Positions 1 to 9,023 are shown, counted from the stretch's first letter. The stretch is 64,000 bases of DNA from Pseudomonas sp. Seg1 (GCF_018326005.1 NZ_AP021903.1:4187501-4251500), one strand, 5' to 3'. Program-made: numbers and translations. The notes: generated by a model from the letters alone, not told the origin.

Positions 1-780
1 ATCGAGTTTGACGTCCACCGGGATCACGTCGTTTTTCGCCGCGGTCGGTGCGGCATCGACGCGTATGCCTTCAAAATAGCCGCTCGATTGCAGGTCGCGA
101 TTGAGTTCGGCGATCAGCTCGGAGTCGTAGGGCTCGCCTTCCTTGAACGGCACCATGCGTTGCAGCAGGTCTTCGTCGAACGGCGTGTCACCCTCGAATT
201 TGACTTTGCCCAGCGCATAGCGCGGGCCGCTTTCGTAGATCAATTCGACATCGGCGACGCCAGCGCGTGGGTCGACCAAAAGTTTTTGACTGGTGAAGTG
301 GCCGCTGAAATAACCGAAGCGCGAAGCCTGATTCTGGATCAGGCGTTTGGCGTCCTCGTAGCGACCATGGTTGAGCACCGCGCCGGATTTGAGCACGTCG
401 CTGTTCGGCACACGAAAGGATTTGAGGGAGGCAGCCGGGCCGTCGACGCGAATGGTGACGTTGCGCAGGCGAATCGGTTCGCCGGGATCGATTTTCAGAA
501 CAAGACGCGGTTTGTCCCCGCCCTTGACGTCGCTTTCGATCTGCGGCTGATAGTAGCCCAACGCCTGGGCCGCCTTGCGCGCCTGCTCTTCGGCACCGCG
601 ACTGAAGCGCAGCAAGGCTTCTTCGTCGCGATCGCCGAGGCTGCCGATATAGCCTTCTATATTGGCCTTGAGTTCATCGTTGGACGGTTTGATCCGCACA
701 TCCAATTCACTTTGCGCCAGTGCCGCACAGCTGGTTAACAGCATGAGCACGCCACTGGTAAATCTTCCTGGAAACTTCAT
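1..780 (-). CDS. tamA: TamA, translocation and assembly module outer-membrane protein (3' part cut by window edge)
   Basis: The minus strand opens with ATG at 780 and stays open to base 1, giving about 260 N-terminal residues. A signal peptide (residues 1 to about 22, ending in CAALAQ) is followed by POTRA-type sequence rich in GEP/GEPY turns, as in the BamA/TamA family. TamA is an outer-membrane barrel that works with the inner-membrane-anchored TamB in envelope biogenesis. The C-terminal barrel, and probably tamB, lie beyond the left edge. The neighbouring GNAT and xthA genes match the order I recall from other pseudomonads. Identification rests on the POTRA region only, because the barrel is not in the window. 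Confidence 0.88.
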   Translation of the reverse strand, partial: MKFPGRFTSGVLMLLTSCAALAQSELDVRIKPSNDELKANIEGYIGSLGDRDEEALLRFSRGAEEQARKAAQALGYYQPQIESDVKGGDKPRLVLKIDPGEPIRLRNVTIRVDGPAASLKSFRVPNSDVLKSGAVLNHGRYEDAKRLIQNQASRFGYFSGHFTSQKLLVDPRAGVADVELIYESGPRYALGKVKFEGDTPFDEDLLQRMVPFKEGEPYDSELIAELNRDLQSSGYFEGIRVDAAPTAAKNDVIPVDVKLD

Positions 781-845
781 AGGCGCGGATGCTATCACGA
801 GCTTGGGAGCGTGATAGAGCCTGGGGTGCCGGTAAAGTTCGACCT

Positions 846-1496
846 CTAAGCCGTTGCAGTTTGTAACACTTGTGGATTGGCGTGAAAAAATACGTGTTCT
901 CGCACTGGGCCGACGGCAACTTCGCCAATCTCCTCGTAACCCTGACGTTTATAAAATTCCAGGTAACGCGGGTTACCGGTGTCGAGCACCACGCCTTGTG
1001 AGGTTTCATCCACCGCGCACCAGTTGTGCACGGCGGTCAGCAGTTGCTCGCCGAAGTGTTTGCCCTGGAACTGCGGGTGTACACCAAGCAGCGGCAGCAT
1101 GTGCACCGAATCGCTGGGCACGCACGCGGCCACGGCATCGTGATATTCCAGATAGCGCCGGGTGCAGCGAAAACCGGTGCTGAGCACCATGCGCAAGCGC
1201 CACGCCCAACTTTCGGTGATGCCCAGCCGACGTTGCGGCGGTGCGATCAGGGCGATGCCGATCAAGCGGTCGTTGACCAGCAGACCGATGGCCGGCAAAT
1301 CCTGGAGGAAGTGTTGTTTGACCAACTCGCGCACCGTCGCCCGCACGCGCTGCTCGTAGCCGGGGCGCTCGGCCTCGAACAGGTAACCGAAGGTCGGCTC
1401 GTGGCGATAAGCCTGATACAGCAAGGATCGGGCTTCGCGGGAGTAACCGCGATCAAGCATATGTATGTCGGCGATGGCGGTCTGGGTTTCAGGCAT
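846..1496 (-). CDS. GNAT-family N-acetyltransferase
   Basis: A 216-residue protein with the GNAT fold. The acetyl-CoA-binding segment is visible as HPQFQGKHFGEQLL (about residues 150-165), a variant of the Q/RxxGxG/A loop. It is followed by the typical late strands with LDTGNPRYLEFYKRQGYE. The start at 1496 is preferred over an upstream start at 1595 because a GGGGAG Shine-Dalgarno lies about 10 bases before it and the upstream extension is low-complexity. The substrate cannot be told from sequence. It is a single gene, 65 bp from tamA and separated from xthA by a REP pair. Confidence 0.85.
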   Translation of the reverse strand: MPETQTAIADIHMLDRGYSREARSLLYQAYRHEPTFGYLFEAERPGYEQRVRATVRELVKQHFLQDLPAIGLLVNDRLIGIALIAPPQRRLGITESWAWRLRMVLSTGFRCTRRYLEYHDAVAACVPSDSVHMLPLLGVHPQFQGKHFGEQLLTAVHNWCAVDETSQGVVLDTGNPRYLEFYKRQGYEEIGEVAVGPVREHVFFHANPQVLQTATA

Positions 1497-1617
1497 GACG
1501 ATGATTCTCCCCGGGGCACGGCTCAATTGGCTGCGCTCTTGTTGGTACGAACCCTTTGGCGTTGGCACAGTTCCCCACAGGTATAGACCAACCATGGATC
1601 TTCATCGACTGGACTGG

Positions 1618-1717
1618 CCCCATCGCTGGCAAGCCAGCTCCCACATGGTCCGCGTCGTACACAACATTCCTGTACACCCGAGAAACTTGTGGGAGCTGGC
1701 TTGCCAGCGATGAGGCC
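1618..1717. repeat. REP pair (GCTGGCTTGCCAGC family)
   Basis: Two inverted copies of a 24-28 bp element with the core CGCTGGCAAGCCAGCTCCCAC face each other across about 45 bp, in the gap between the GNAT gene and xthA. Each copy is itself an imperfect palindrome. This is the usual arrangement of Pseudomonas REP doublets. Confidence 0.85.
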
Positions 1718-1818
1718 AAAACAGGCACCGCCCATCCCACAGACCAAAATGATTTCTCCCACACTGGCCCCCATCCCCCATGTCAGCTAGCATCGCCCTT
1801 TTGCCAGGACTGCCGACC

Positions 1819-2631
1819 ATGAAGATCGTTTCCTTCAACATCAACGGACTGCGCGCCCGTCCGCATCAGCTGGCAGCGCTGATCGAAAAACACCAGCCAG
1901 ACGTGATCGGCCTGCAAGAAACCAAAGTCCACGACGATCAGTTCCCGCTGGAAGAAGTCCGCGCCCTCGGCTACCACGTGTATTTCCACGGTCAGAAAGG
2001 TCATTACGGCGTTGCCCTGCTCTCGCGCCAGGAACCGATCGCGATCCACAAAGGTTTCGCCACTGACGAAGAAGACGCCCAGCGCCGCTTCATCTGGGGC
2101 ACTTTTGCCGACGCCAATGGTGTGCCGGTGACAATCATGAACGGCTATTTCCCACAGGGCGAAAGCCGCGACCACCCGACCAAATTCCCCGCCAAACAGC
2201 GCTTCTACAGCGACCTGCAAGCGCTGCTGGAAAGCCAGTTCCACAACGAACAGCCACTGGTGGTGATGGGCGATGTGAACATTTCTCCGGAAGACTGCGA
2301 CATCGGCATCGGCCCGGACAACATGAAGCGCTGGCTGAAAACCGGCAAATGCAGCTTCCTGCCGGAGGAGCGCGAGTGGATGGCCCGCCTGAAGAATTGG
2401 GGCCTGACCGACAGCTATCGTCACCTGAACCCGGACGTGACTGACATGTTCAGTTGGTTCGACTACCGCAGCCGTGGCTTTGAAGATGAGCCCAAGCGTG
2501 GACTGCGCATCGATGTGATTCTGGCGTCGCACGGTTTGTTGCCACGGGTGAAAGCGGCGGGCGTGGACTATGAACTGCGCGGCATGGAAAAGCCTTCGGA
2601 CCATGCGCCGATCTGGCTTGAACTGGCCTGA
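1819..2631 (+). CDS. xthA: Exodeoxyribonuclease III (AP endonuclease)
   Basis: A 270-residue protein of the EEP/ExoIII superfamily. Family landmarks are in order: FNINGLRAR at the N terminus, LQETK with the metal-binding Glu34, [11 protein letters not shown] in the middle, and SDHAPI near the C terminus. The enzyme cuts DNA 5' to abasic sites and degrades duplex DNA 3' to 5' during base-excision repair in the cytoplasm. The start at 1819 gives the canonical [11 protein letters not shown] terminus; an upstream in-frame start at 1780 adds residues not seen in the family. Length is normal for the family. Confidence 0.96.
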   Translation: MKIVSFNINGLRARPHQLAALIEKHQPDVIGLQETKVHDDQFPLEEVRALGYHVYFHGQKGHYGVALLSRQEPIAIHKGFATDEEDAQRRFIWGTFADANGVPVTIMNGYFPQGESRDHPTKFPAKQRFYSDLQALLESQFHNEQPLVVMGDVNISPEDCDIGIGPDNMKRWLKTGKCSFLPEEREWMARLKNWGLTDSYRHLNPDVTDMFSWFDYRSRGFEDEPKRGLRIDVILASHGLLPRVKAAGVDYELRGMEKPSDHAPIWLELA

Positions 2632-2686
2632 CCTTGAAGCCACCACAGAATCACATTTGACAATGAGGTTCTGTGGTCGGCTGACC

Positions 2687-2808
2687 TGTGGCGAGGGGAT
2701 TTATCCCCGATGGGGTGCGAAACGCCCCCAAAATTTTTCCTGTTAAACCGCATTCACGAGTTTTGGGTCGGCTTCGCCAACCATCGGGGATAAATCCCCT
2801 CGCCACAA
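2687..2808. repeat. REP pair (GGGGATTTATCCCC family)
   Basis: Inverted copies of a 28-bp element containing GTGGCGAGGGGATTTATCCC flank about 65 bp, just after xthA. The same family recurs near 10.8 and 47.9 kb. Confidence 0.85.
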
Positions 2809-2898
2809 AGGCTCCTCTACATTGAATGGCTGTCACGTTTTGGTCATACGCCTGACTTAATCTCCCCGGCAATCCCCTTGGCTTGATTCGGTGCCGGC

Positions 2899-4233
2899 AT
2901 GACCCTGCGTGTTCTGTGCGTTTTTCTATTCAGTGCATGGCTGTCGGTCTCTGCCGCGGCCCTGCCGATACCCGAAAACGGCCCGGCGCTGCGCATTCAG
3001 GGCTCCAACACGATTGGCGCGGAACTCGGCCCGGCGCTGGTCGAAGGCTTGCTGCAAGAGCAAGGCTTGCTGAAGGTCCATCGCGAAACCCCGGACACCG
3101 CCAACGAACTACGCGTCGTTGGGCAGACTGCCGACGGCAAACGCGTGGTCGTCGACGTCACCGCCCACGGTTCCAGCACCGGTTTCACCGCGTTGAAAAA
3201 CGCCAGCGCCGATGTGGCCGCCTCTTCCCGCGAGATCAAAGACAGCGAGTTGCTCGGCCTGCAAGCGCTCGGCGATCTGAAAAGTCCCAGCGCCGAGCAA
3301 GTCATCGCCATCGATGGACTGGCGATCATCCTTCACCCCGATAACCCATTGCAGCAACTGGATACCGAGCAACTGGCGCGGATCTTCAGCGGCGAGGTGA
3401 AGACCTGGGAAGACCTCGGTGCCCGTGGCGGGCCGATTCATTTATATGCCCGGGATGATCAGTCCGGCACGTACGACACGTTTAAGGAACTGGTCCTGAG
3501 TCGTCGTGGGAAAAGTCTGAGTACTTCAGCGAAAAGGTTCGAATCCAGTGAGCAATTGTCCGACGCCGTCGGCACCGATCCGCAAGGCATCGGTTTCATC
3601 GGTTTGCCCTACGTGCGTCAAGCCAAAGCCGTGGCGATTGCCGATGGCGCGTCGCAATCGATGCTGCCGCTCAACAGCCTGATCGCCACCGAAGACTATC
3701 CACTGTCGCGACGGCTGTTCTTCTATCTGCCACCGGACAGCAAGAACCCATGGGCCAAAGCGTTGGTGGCATTTGCGCAGAGCCCTCAGGGTCAGGCGAT
3801 TGTCGCGGCCAACGGTTTTATCAGCCAGACCGTGCAGGCCATGACGGTCGCACCGAATGCGCTGATGCCGGAGGGTTATCAATCCCTCAGCCGGCATGCC
3901 CAGCGTCTGACAGTGAATTTCCGTTTTGAAGAAGGCAGCGCGACCCTGGATAACAAGGCGCGCCAAGATCTGGCACGGGTACTCGACTATATAAAGCGCC
4001 ATGACAAGACCGAACGCGCAGTGACATTGGTCGGATTTGGCGATATCAAGGACGACCCGGCGCGGGCAGATTTGCTGTCGAAGCTGCGGGCGATGGCGGT
4101 GCGGCGCGAGTTGGTGAAGAACGGGGTGGTGTTGCGTGAGGTTCGCGGCTTTGGGGCGCTGATGCCGGTGGCGGCGAACAATGCGGATGAAGGGCGGATC
4201 AAGAATCGGCGGGTTGAGGTTTGGGTGTATTGA
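2899..4233 (+). CDS. Periplasmic phosphate-binding (PstS-like) and OmpA-like fusion protein
   Basis: A 444-residue exported protein. A signal peptide (residues 1 to about 21) precedes a type-2 periplasmic binding domain (about 30-300) with PstS-like features: RIQGSNTIG at the start and the anion-binding segment DDQSGTYDTFKELVL. Residues about 325-444 form an OmpA-like peptidoglycan-binding domain: VNFRFEEGSATLD, then a family-typical ending NRRVEVWVY. The likely role is a cell-wall-tethered phosphate or oxyanion binder rather than an ABC transporter subunit, because no permease or ATPase genes are adjacent. The ligand is inferred from family only. The start codon ATG is supported by the signal peptide immediately following. 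Confidence 0.85.
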   Translation: MTLRVLCVFLFSAWLSVSAAALPIPENGPALRIQGSNTIGAELGPALVEGLLQEQGLLKVHRETPDTANELRVVGQTADGKRVVVDVTAHGSSTGFTALKNASADVAASSREIKDSELLGLQALGDLKSPSAEQVIAIDGLAIILHPDNPLQQLDTEQLARIFSGEVKTWEDLGARGGPIHLYARDDQSGTYDTFKELVLSRRGKSLSTSAKRFESSEQLSDAVGTDPQGIGFIGLPYVRQAKAVAIADGASQSMLPLNSLIATEDYPLSRRLFFYLPPDSKNPWAKALVAFAQSPQGQAIVAANGFISQTVQAMTVAPNALMPEGYQSLSRHAQRLTVNFRFEEGSATLDNKARQDLARVLDYIKRHDKTERAVTLVGFGDIKDDPARADLLSKLRAMAVRRELVKNGVVLREVRGFGALMPVAANNADEGRIKNRRVEVWVY

Positions 4234-4240
4234 CTTGCGC

Positions 4241-4349
4241 CTGATCGTTCCCACGCAGAGCGTGGTAACGCCACCATGGACGCTCCGCGTCCGCTGTGAC
4301 GCGGAGCGTCACGGGATGCATTCCCACGCAGAGCGTGGGAACGATCAGG
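4241..4349. repeat. REP-like inverted repeat (CCCACGCAGAGCGTGG family)
   Basis: Outer arms reading GATCGTTCCCACGCAGAGCG and its complement enclose a second palindrome (GACGCTCCGCGTC facing GACGCGGAGCGTC). It lies between two convergent genes, so transcripts from both could end in it. The motif is a familiar Pseudomonas intergenic repeat. Confidence 0.8.
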
Positions 4350-4363
4350 GGTGAAGTTCTGGC

Positions 4364-5593
4364 TCAGCGCTCGCTACGCAACATTTCCTTCGGCACATAC
4401 TTGCCGATCTCGAACTTGCCGATCGCCGCACGGTGCACTTCGTCCGGGCCATCAGCCAGGCGCAGGGTGCGTTGCATGGCGTACATGTAGGCCAGTGGGA
4501 AATCGTTGGAAACCCCTGCCCCGCCATGGATCTGGATCGCCCGATCGATCACGCGCAGCGCAACATTTGGCGCAACGACTTTGATCTGCGCAATCTCGCT
4601 CTTCGCCACCTTGTTACCCACGGTGTCCATCATGTATGCCGCTTTCAGCGTCAGCAGGCGCGCCATATCGATTTCCATCCGCGAGTCGGCGATCTTGTCG
4701 ACGTTACCGCCCAAACGCGCCAGCGGTTTGCCGAACGCGGTTCGGCTCACCGAGCGTTTGCACATCAGTTCCAGTGCTCGCTCGGCCATGCCGATCGAAC
4801 GCATGCAGTGGTGAATCCGCCCTGGGCCAAGGCGACCCTGCGCGATCTCGAAGCCGCGTCCTTCACCCAACAGGACGTTTTCGTAAGGCACCCGCACATT
4901 GTCGAACAGCACTTCGGCGTGACCGTGCGGCGCGTCGTCGTAGCCGAACACCGGCAGCGGACGGACGATTTTCACCCCGGGGGTATCAACCGGCACGAGG
5001 ATCATCGAGTGCTGGGCGTGACGGGGCGCATCAGGATTGCTCAGGCCCATGAAGATGAGGATTTTGCAGCGCGGGTCGCAGGCGCCGGAAGTCCACCACT
5101 TCTTGCCGTTGATCACCCACTCGTCACCATCGCGCACGGCACGGGCGGCCATGTTGGTGGCGTCGGATGAGGCCACGTCCGGCTCGGTCATGGCGAAAGC
5201 CGAACGGATCTCACCGCGCAACAACGGTTCGAGCCAGTGCTGTTTCTGTTCTTCATTAGCGTAGCGCACCAGCACTTCCATGTTGCCGGTGTCCGGTGCC
5301 GAGCAGTTGAACGGCTCAGGGCCGAGCAGCGAGCGACCCATGATTTCCGCCAGTGGCGCGTATTCGAGGTTGGTCAGGCCGGCACCGAGTTCCGACTCAG
5401 GCAGAAACAAATTCCACAAACCCTCGGCCTTGGCCTTGGCTTTGAGCTCTTCCATGATCGCTGTCGGCTGCCAGCGATCGCCTTCGGCAACCTGGCGTTC
5501 GAACACCGCTTCAGCCGGATAAACGTAAGTGTCCATGAACGCGGTTACGCGCTCACGCAGTTCTTGCACCTTGGGCGAATAAGCGAAATCCAT
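4364..5593 (-). CDS. Acyl-CoA dehydrogenase family protein
   Basis: A 409-residue flavoprotein of the acyl-CoA dehydrogenase superfamily. Visible landmarks are [14 protein letters not shown] (FAD/substrate loop), [11 protein letters not shown], and the C-terminal [17 protein letters not shown]. It is slightly longer than the short-chain enzymes (about 380-390), resembling the ACAD10/11-like group. It would oxidise an acyl-CoA to the 2-enoyl-CoA using ETF as acceptor; chain length cannot be read here. A divergent LysR gene 182 bp away is its probable regulator. Confidence 0.88.
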   Translation of the reverse strand: MDFAYSPKVQELRERVTAFMDTYVYPAEAVFERQVAEGDRWQPTAIMEELKAKAKAEGLWNLFLPESELGAGLTNLEYAPLAEIMGRSLLGPEPFNCSAPDTGNMEVLVRYANEEQKQHWLEPLLRGEIRSAFAMTEPDVASSDATNMAARAVRDGDEWVINGKKWWTSGACDPRCKILIFMGLSNPDAPRHAQHSMILVPVDTPGVKIVRPLPVFGYDDAPHGHAEVLFDNVRVPYENVLLGEGRGFEIAQGRLGPGRIHHCMRSIGMAERALELMCKRSVSRTAFGKPLARLGGNVDKIADSRMEIDMARLLTLKAAYMMDTVGNKVAKSEIAQIKVVAPNVALRVIDRAIQIHGGAGVSNDFPLAYMYAMQRTLRLADGPDEVHRAAIGKFEIGKYVPKEMLRSER

Positions 5594-5775
5594 GAGCAGC
5601 TCCCGATGGTTGGCAGTTCTTCAGCAGAGGTTGTTTAAGGCATGCAATCGATGCTAGAACAGCGCTGATAATTTACCTAGCCTATTCTCGGCGTGTATAA
5701 ACATTCATCACCGATATATGATCCAGTGATCGTCAGCCCCTAAACATCGCCCTGAATAACAAGAGAAGCCGCGTT

Positions 5776-6705
5776 ATGAATCTGAGCAAGGTCGACCTCA
5801 ACCTTTTCATCGTCTTTGACGCGATCTATACCGAAGCCAACCTGACCCGCGCCGGGCAGATCGTCGGGATCACTCAGCCAGCGGTGTCCAACGCACTGGC
5901 GCGGCTGCGCGAAACGTTCAACGACCCGCTGTTCGTGCGCACCGCCCAGGGCATGGTGCCGACACCGATGGCGCAGAACATCATTGGCCCGGTGCGCAAC
6001 GCGCTATCACTGTTGCGCGTATCGGTTCAGGAAAGCCGGATTTTCAATCCGGCGCAGGCGGTCAAGACCTACCGCATCAGCATGACCGACCTCACCGAAG
6101 CGGTGATTTTGCCGCCGCTGTTCCAGCGTCTGCGCCGCCTGGCGCCAACTGTAATCATCGAAAGCTTTCTGTCGAAACGCCGCGAGACCACCAAGGAACT
6201 GGCGGCCGGGCGTCTGGATTTTGCCGTGGATGCGCCGCTCAACACTGACCCGCAGGTGCGCCACGTCAAGCTGATGGAAGATCGCTACGTGTGTGCGATG
6301 CGCAAGGGCCATCCGATGGCGGGCAAGGAAAAACTGTCGCTTGATGATTATCTGTCGCTGACTCACATCCACATTTCCAGCCGCCGCAGTGGTCTGGGTT
6401 ATGTCGATCTGGCGCTGGGCAAAATGGGCATTCAGCGCAAGATCGCCCTGCGCTCGCAGCACTACCTGATGGCGTCGCAGGTGATGCAGCAAACCGATAT
6501 GGTCATGACCGTGCCGGAGCGCTTTGCCCGACGACATGAACTGCATGCATTCAATCTGCCGGTCAACGATGTACCGCCGGTGGAGACGCATTTGTACTGG
6601 CATGAAAGCACCGACCAGGACCCGGCGAATCGCTGGATGCGCGAGCAGATGATCGAGTTGTGCCAGCAGGTGACGGCGCATGAGAAGAAGCTGGATAAGG
6701 TGTAA
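5776..6705 (+). CDS. LysR-family transcriptional regulator
   Basis: A 309-residue LTTR. The N-terminal winged helix-turn-helix (about residues 5-65) shows the family signature NLTRAGQIVGITQPAVSNAL. The remainder is the effector-binding domain. It is divergent from the acyl-CoA dehydrogenase gene, which fits control of that gene from the shared intergenic region. The inducer is unknown. Confidence 0.9.
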   Translation: MNLSKVDLNLFIVFDAIYTEANLTRAGQIVGITQPAVSNALARLRETFNDPLFVRTAQGMVPTPMAQNIIGPVRNALSLLRVSVQESRIFNPAQAVKTYRISMTDLTEAVILPPLFQRLRRLAPTVIIESFLSKRRETTKELAAGRLDFAVDAPLNTDPQVRHVKLMEDRYVCAMRKGHPMAGKEKLSLDDYLSLTHIHISSRRSGLGYVDLALGKMGIQRKIALRSQHYLMASQVMQQTDMVMTVPERFARRHELHAFNLPVNDVPPVETHLYWHESTDQDPANRWMREQMIELCQQVTAHEKKLDKV

Positions 6706-6724
6706 GACTTTAAACCGAGGCGCG

Positions 6725-6815
6725 CCCATCGCGAGCAGGCTCACTCCTACAGTTGACCGTGTTTCATCTGAAGAAATGCAACCAATTGTAGGAGTGAGCC
6801 TGCTCGCGATGAGGC
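6725..6815. repeat. REP pair (CGCGAGCAGGCTCACTCC family)
   Basis: Two inverted copies of ATCGCGAGCAGGCTCACTCC enclose about 35 bp, between the LysR gene and liuR. The same family occurs near 49 kb. Confidence 0.85.
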
Positions 6816-6842
6816 CAGCATGAACACCACAGATCATCCTTC

Positions 6843-6858
6843 TTGACGTAAACGTCAA
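6843..6858. promoter_or_regulatory. Candidate LiuR operator upstream of liuR
   Basis: The 16-bp imperfect palindrome TTGACGTAAACGTCAA lies 44 bp before the liuR start and closely resembles two sites before liuA (TTGACGTTAACGTAAA and CTTACGTTAACGTAAA). Its TTGACG half could double as a -35 element, which would allow autoregulation. The link to LiuR is inferred from the shared motif and gene context. Confidence 0.75.
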
Positions 6859-6901
6859 CCTGCCATTAGCTTAGCGCCAAGACCTTTTTTCGAGCGCTTT
6901 C

Positions 6902-7303
6902 ATGAGCAGCCAGACTTACAGCATTTCCGACCTCGCCCGCGAGCTCGACATCACCACCCGGGCGATCCGTTTTTATGAAGAACAAGGCCTGCTCAGCCCC
7001 GAGCGTCGTGGCCAGGAACGCATCTATTCGCCACGCGACAAGGTCAGCCTGAAGCTGATCCTGCGCGGCAAGCGCATCGGTTTTTCACTGGCCGAATGCC
7101 GCGAACTGATCGAGCTCTACGACCCGTCGAGCGGTAACACCAAACAACTCAACAGCATGCTGGCGAAAATCAGCGAACGTCGCGAACAGCTGGAGCAGCA
7201 GTTGCTCGACATCGAGCAGATGAAACTGGAACTCGACACCGCCGAAGAGCGCTGTGTGCAGGCGCTGGAGCAGACGCTTAAAAGCCAGCAAGCGGCGCAG
7301 TAA
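6902..7303 (+). CDS. liuR: MerR-family regulator of leucine/isovalerate catabolism (LiuR)
   Basis: A 133-residue MerR-type protein. An N-terminal winged helix (about 6-75) contains RAIRFYEEQGLL, and a dimerising coiled coil (about 80-125) follows. It lacks the C-terminal metal-binding cysteines of metal-sensing MerR proteins. It sits directly before the HMG-CoA lyase gene and near liuABCD, as liuR does in other pseudomonads. The known role of LiuR is repression of branched-chain amino acid degradation genes, relieved by pathway CoA intermediates. Confidence 0.88.
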   Translation: MSSQTYSISDLARELDITTRAIRFYEEQGLLSPERRGQERIYSPRDKVSLKLILRGKRIGFSLAECRELIELYDPSSGNTKQLNSMLAKISERREQLEQQLLDIEQMKLELDTAEERCVQALEQTLKSQQAAQ

Positions 7304-7308
7304 TCAAA

Positions 7309-7406
7309 CCCCTGTGGGAGCGGGCTTGCCCGCGATGAGGCCGGCACCTCCAGCAAATATGCTGACTGACCCGACGCCATCGCGGGCAAGCCCGCTCCCA
7401 CAGGGG
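7309..7406. repeat. REP pair (GTGGGAGCGGGCTTGCCCGC family)
   Basis: Two inverted copies of GTGGGAGCGGGCTTGCCCGC surround about 40 bp between liuR and the lyase gene. Members of the same family occur at 27.9 and 46.1 kb. Confidence 0.85.
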
Positions 7407-7441
7407 ACCTCATGTATTTCAGAAAATGAGCAGGTCAGCCT

Positions 7442-8341
7442 ATGTCCCTCCCCTCCCAAGTACGCCTGATCGAAGTCGGCCCACGCGATGGCCTGCAGAA
7501 CGAAGCTCAACCGATCAGCGTTGCCGACAAGGTGCAATTGGTCGACGCCTTGAGCGCCGCCGGTCTTGGCTATATAGAAGTCGGCAGTTTCGTTTCACCG
7601 AAATGGGTGCCGCAAATGGCCGGTTCCGCCGAAGTGTTCGCGCAGATCCAGCGCAAACCCGGCGTCACCTACGGTGCACTGGCGCCGAACCTGCGTGGCT
7701 TTGAAGATGCGATTTCTGCCGGTGTGAAGGAAGTCGCGGTGTTCGCCGCCGCGTCCGAAGCCTTCTCGCAGCGCAACATCAACTGCTCGATCAGCGAAAG
7801 CCTGGCGCGCTTTGCGCCGATCATGGAAGCGGCGCAACAGCATGGCGTTACCGTGCGCGGTTACGTGTCTTGCGTGCTCGGCTGCCCTTATGAAGGCACG
7901 GTCGCGCCGGAGCAGGTGGCAATGGTCGCGCGCGAGTTGTACGCGATGGGCTGCTACGAGGTTTCGCTGGGCGACACCATCGGCACCGGCACCGCTGGCG
8001 CCACCCGCCGGCTGTTTGAAGTGGTGTCGGCGCAAGTACCACGCGACAAGCTCGCCGGGCATTTCCACGACACCTATGGCCAGGCGATGGCCAATATCTA
8101 CGCCAGCCTGCTCGAAGGCATTTCCGTGTTCGACAGCTCTATCGCGGGGCTTGGCGGCTGCCCGTACGCAAAAGGTGCGAGCGGTAACGTCGCCACCGAA
8201 GACGTTGTGTACCTGCTCAATGGCCTGGGAATCGACACCGGTATCGACCTGGACGCCTTGATTACCGCGGGTCAGCAGATCAGCGCGGTGCTCGGTCGGC
8301 CGAGCGGTTCGCGCGTGGCCAAGGCTCGCAGCGCACAGTGA
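7442..8341 (+). CDS. liuE: Hydroxymethylglutaryl-CoA lyase
   Basis: A 299-residue HMG-CoA lyase (also named mvaB) of the DRE-TIM metallolyase family. The N-terminal EVGPRDGLQNE carries the catalytic Arg-Asp pair. VSCVLGCPYEG follows in the middle, and the active-site Cys loop GLGGCPYAKGASGNVATED lies near residues 237-255. The enzyme splits HMG-CoA into acetoacetate and acetyl-CoA, the last step of leucine degradation. Here the gene is separated from liuABCD and placed next to liuR, and the CrcY-like sRNA starts about 160 bp downstream. Confidence 0.95.
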   Translation: MSLPSQVRLIEVGPRDGLQNEAQPISVADKVQLVDALSAAGLGYIEVGSFVSPKWVPQMAGSAEVFAQIQRKPGVTYGALAPNLRGFEDAISAGVKEVAVFAAASEAFSQRNINCSISESLARFAPIMEAAQQHGVTVRGYVSCVLGCPYEGTVAPEQVAMVARELYAMGCYEVSLGDTIGTGTAGATRRLFEVVSAQVPRDKLAGHFHDTYGQAMANIYASLLEGISVFDSSIAGLGGCPYAKGASGNVATEDVVYLLNGLGIDTGIDLDALITAGQQISAVLGRPSGSRVAKARSAQ

Positions 8342-8351
8342 GGGACCACGG

Positions 8352-8392
8352 TGTTACCGCGGAGTCGAAAACGTGGGCATAAGCGAGTAACA
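8352..8392 (+). promoter_or_regulatory. Candidate CbrB upstream activator site for crcY
   Basis: Inverted half-sites TGTTAC (8352-8357) and GTAACA (8387-8392) lie 108-148 bp before the predicted sRNA start, a normal distance for a sigma-54 activator. From memory, CbrB of Pseudomonas recognises TGTTAC/GTAACA half-sites before crcZ and crcY. The 29-bp spacing here is wider than the one I recall, so the exact site architecture is uncertain. Confidence 0.6.
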
Positions 8393-8472
8393 CGGAAACA
8401 AATTGTCTGGCTTTACCGAAGCGAAAAATCCCAACAAATCATATCTTCTTGATTTATAAGGTTTTTTAAAAG

Positions 8473-8489
8473 TTGGCACGCGTTCTGCT
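8473..8489 (+). promoter_or_regulatory. Sigma-54 (RpoN) promoter of crcY
   Basis: TTGGCACG (8473-8480), four bases, then CTGCT (8485-8489) matches the -24/-12 consensus TGGCACG-N4-TTGCW with a single mismatch. It predicts transcription starting near 8500. Confidence 0.8.
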
Positions 8490-8499
8490 ATCTCTATGG

Positions 8500-8876
8500 C
8501 ATAACAAGAATAAAAAGCAGCAAACCACAATAAAAATAAGACGTACCGACTCTGACATAACAAAAACAACACGGCAGAGACGCAGCTAACAGATTTTTTT
8601 GGAGAAGGTGTGCTTTTCAGGGTGCTCTCAGGAGTGACCCGCAACCGGGCAGAGAACAATAAAACTACCTTCAGGTAGCTCCCGAATCGGTTGGATCGTT
8701 TAACGAGAAAGCAGATCAGCGCTCAAAAAAATACGTTTGCTCTTGACCCCGGATGGGGGTCGCCAAAAACAGCGGTAAAGGGCCACGGTTGCCAAAAACA
8801 ACAACAGACCGACCCTCAATAATAAAAAAGAGCACGCGACGACAAAATTAAAGGGGAGCCTCGGCTCCCCTTTGTG
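8500..8876 (+). ncRNA. crcY: CrcY-like small RNA (sponge for Hfq/Crc)
   Basis: An approximately 375-nt transcript is predicted from the sigma-54 promoter to a GC-rich terminator. It holds at least five A-rich CA motifs (for example 8503-8516, 8526-8540, 8555-8572, 8653-8665, 8791-8806) of the AAnAAnAA type that bind Hfq with Crc. CrcZ/CrcY RNAs titrate Hfq/Crc and so lift carbon catabolite repression when CbrAB is active. I recall that in P. putida crcY also follows an HMG-CoA lyase gene, which supports CrcY rather than CrcZ. No protein-coding ORF is convincing on either strand. Confidence 0.85.
8853..8876 (+). terminator. Rho-independent terminator of crcY
   Basis: The 8-bp perfect stem GGGGAGCC/GGCTCCCC with a TC loop is followed by TTTGTG on the plus strand, preceded by an A-rich tract. 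Confidence 0.85.
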
Positions 8877-8905
8877 CTTTCTGTGATTCCTGAATCCCCT
8901 CAAAT

Positions 8906-9015
8906 CCCTGTGGGAGCTGCGGTGCGACGATTCGACTTGCCAGCGATTGCGGTAGATCATTCAACATTGATGCTGGCTGATTCGACGCCATCGCTGGCAA
9001 GCCAGCTCCCACAGT
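8906..9015. repeat. REP pair, left copy with loop insertion
   Basis: The right copy is the ordinary ATCGCTGGCAAGCCAGCTCC element. The left copy has GGC of the usual AGCTGGCTTGCC replaced by a segment containing CGGTGCGACGATTCGACT. The pair lies between crcY and the convergent acyl-CoA synthetase gene. Confidence 0.8.
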
Positions 9016-9023
9016 GTTTGTGT

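Noticed and set aside
8354..8659. 101-codon minus-strand frame antisense to the 5' half of crcY
   Set aside because: Its reading comes from the A-rich CA motifs read backwards (Phe/Leu/Ser rich) and it ends in the activator site.
8700..8960. 86-codon minus-strand frame over the crcY terminator and a REP arm
   Set aside because: It lies antisense to an sRNA with promoter and terminator, has no ribosome site of note and no recognisable family.
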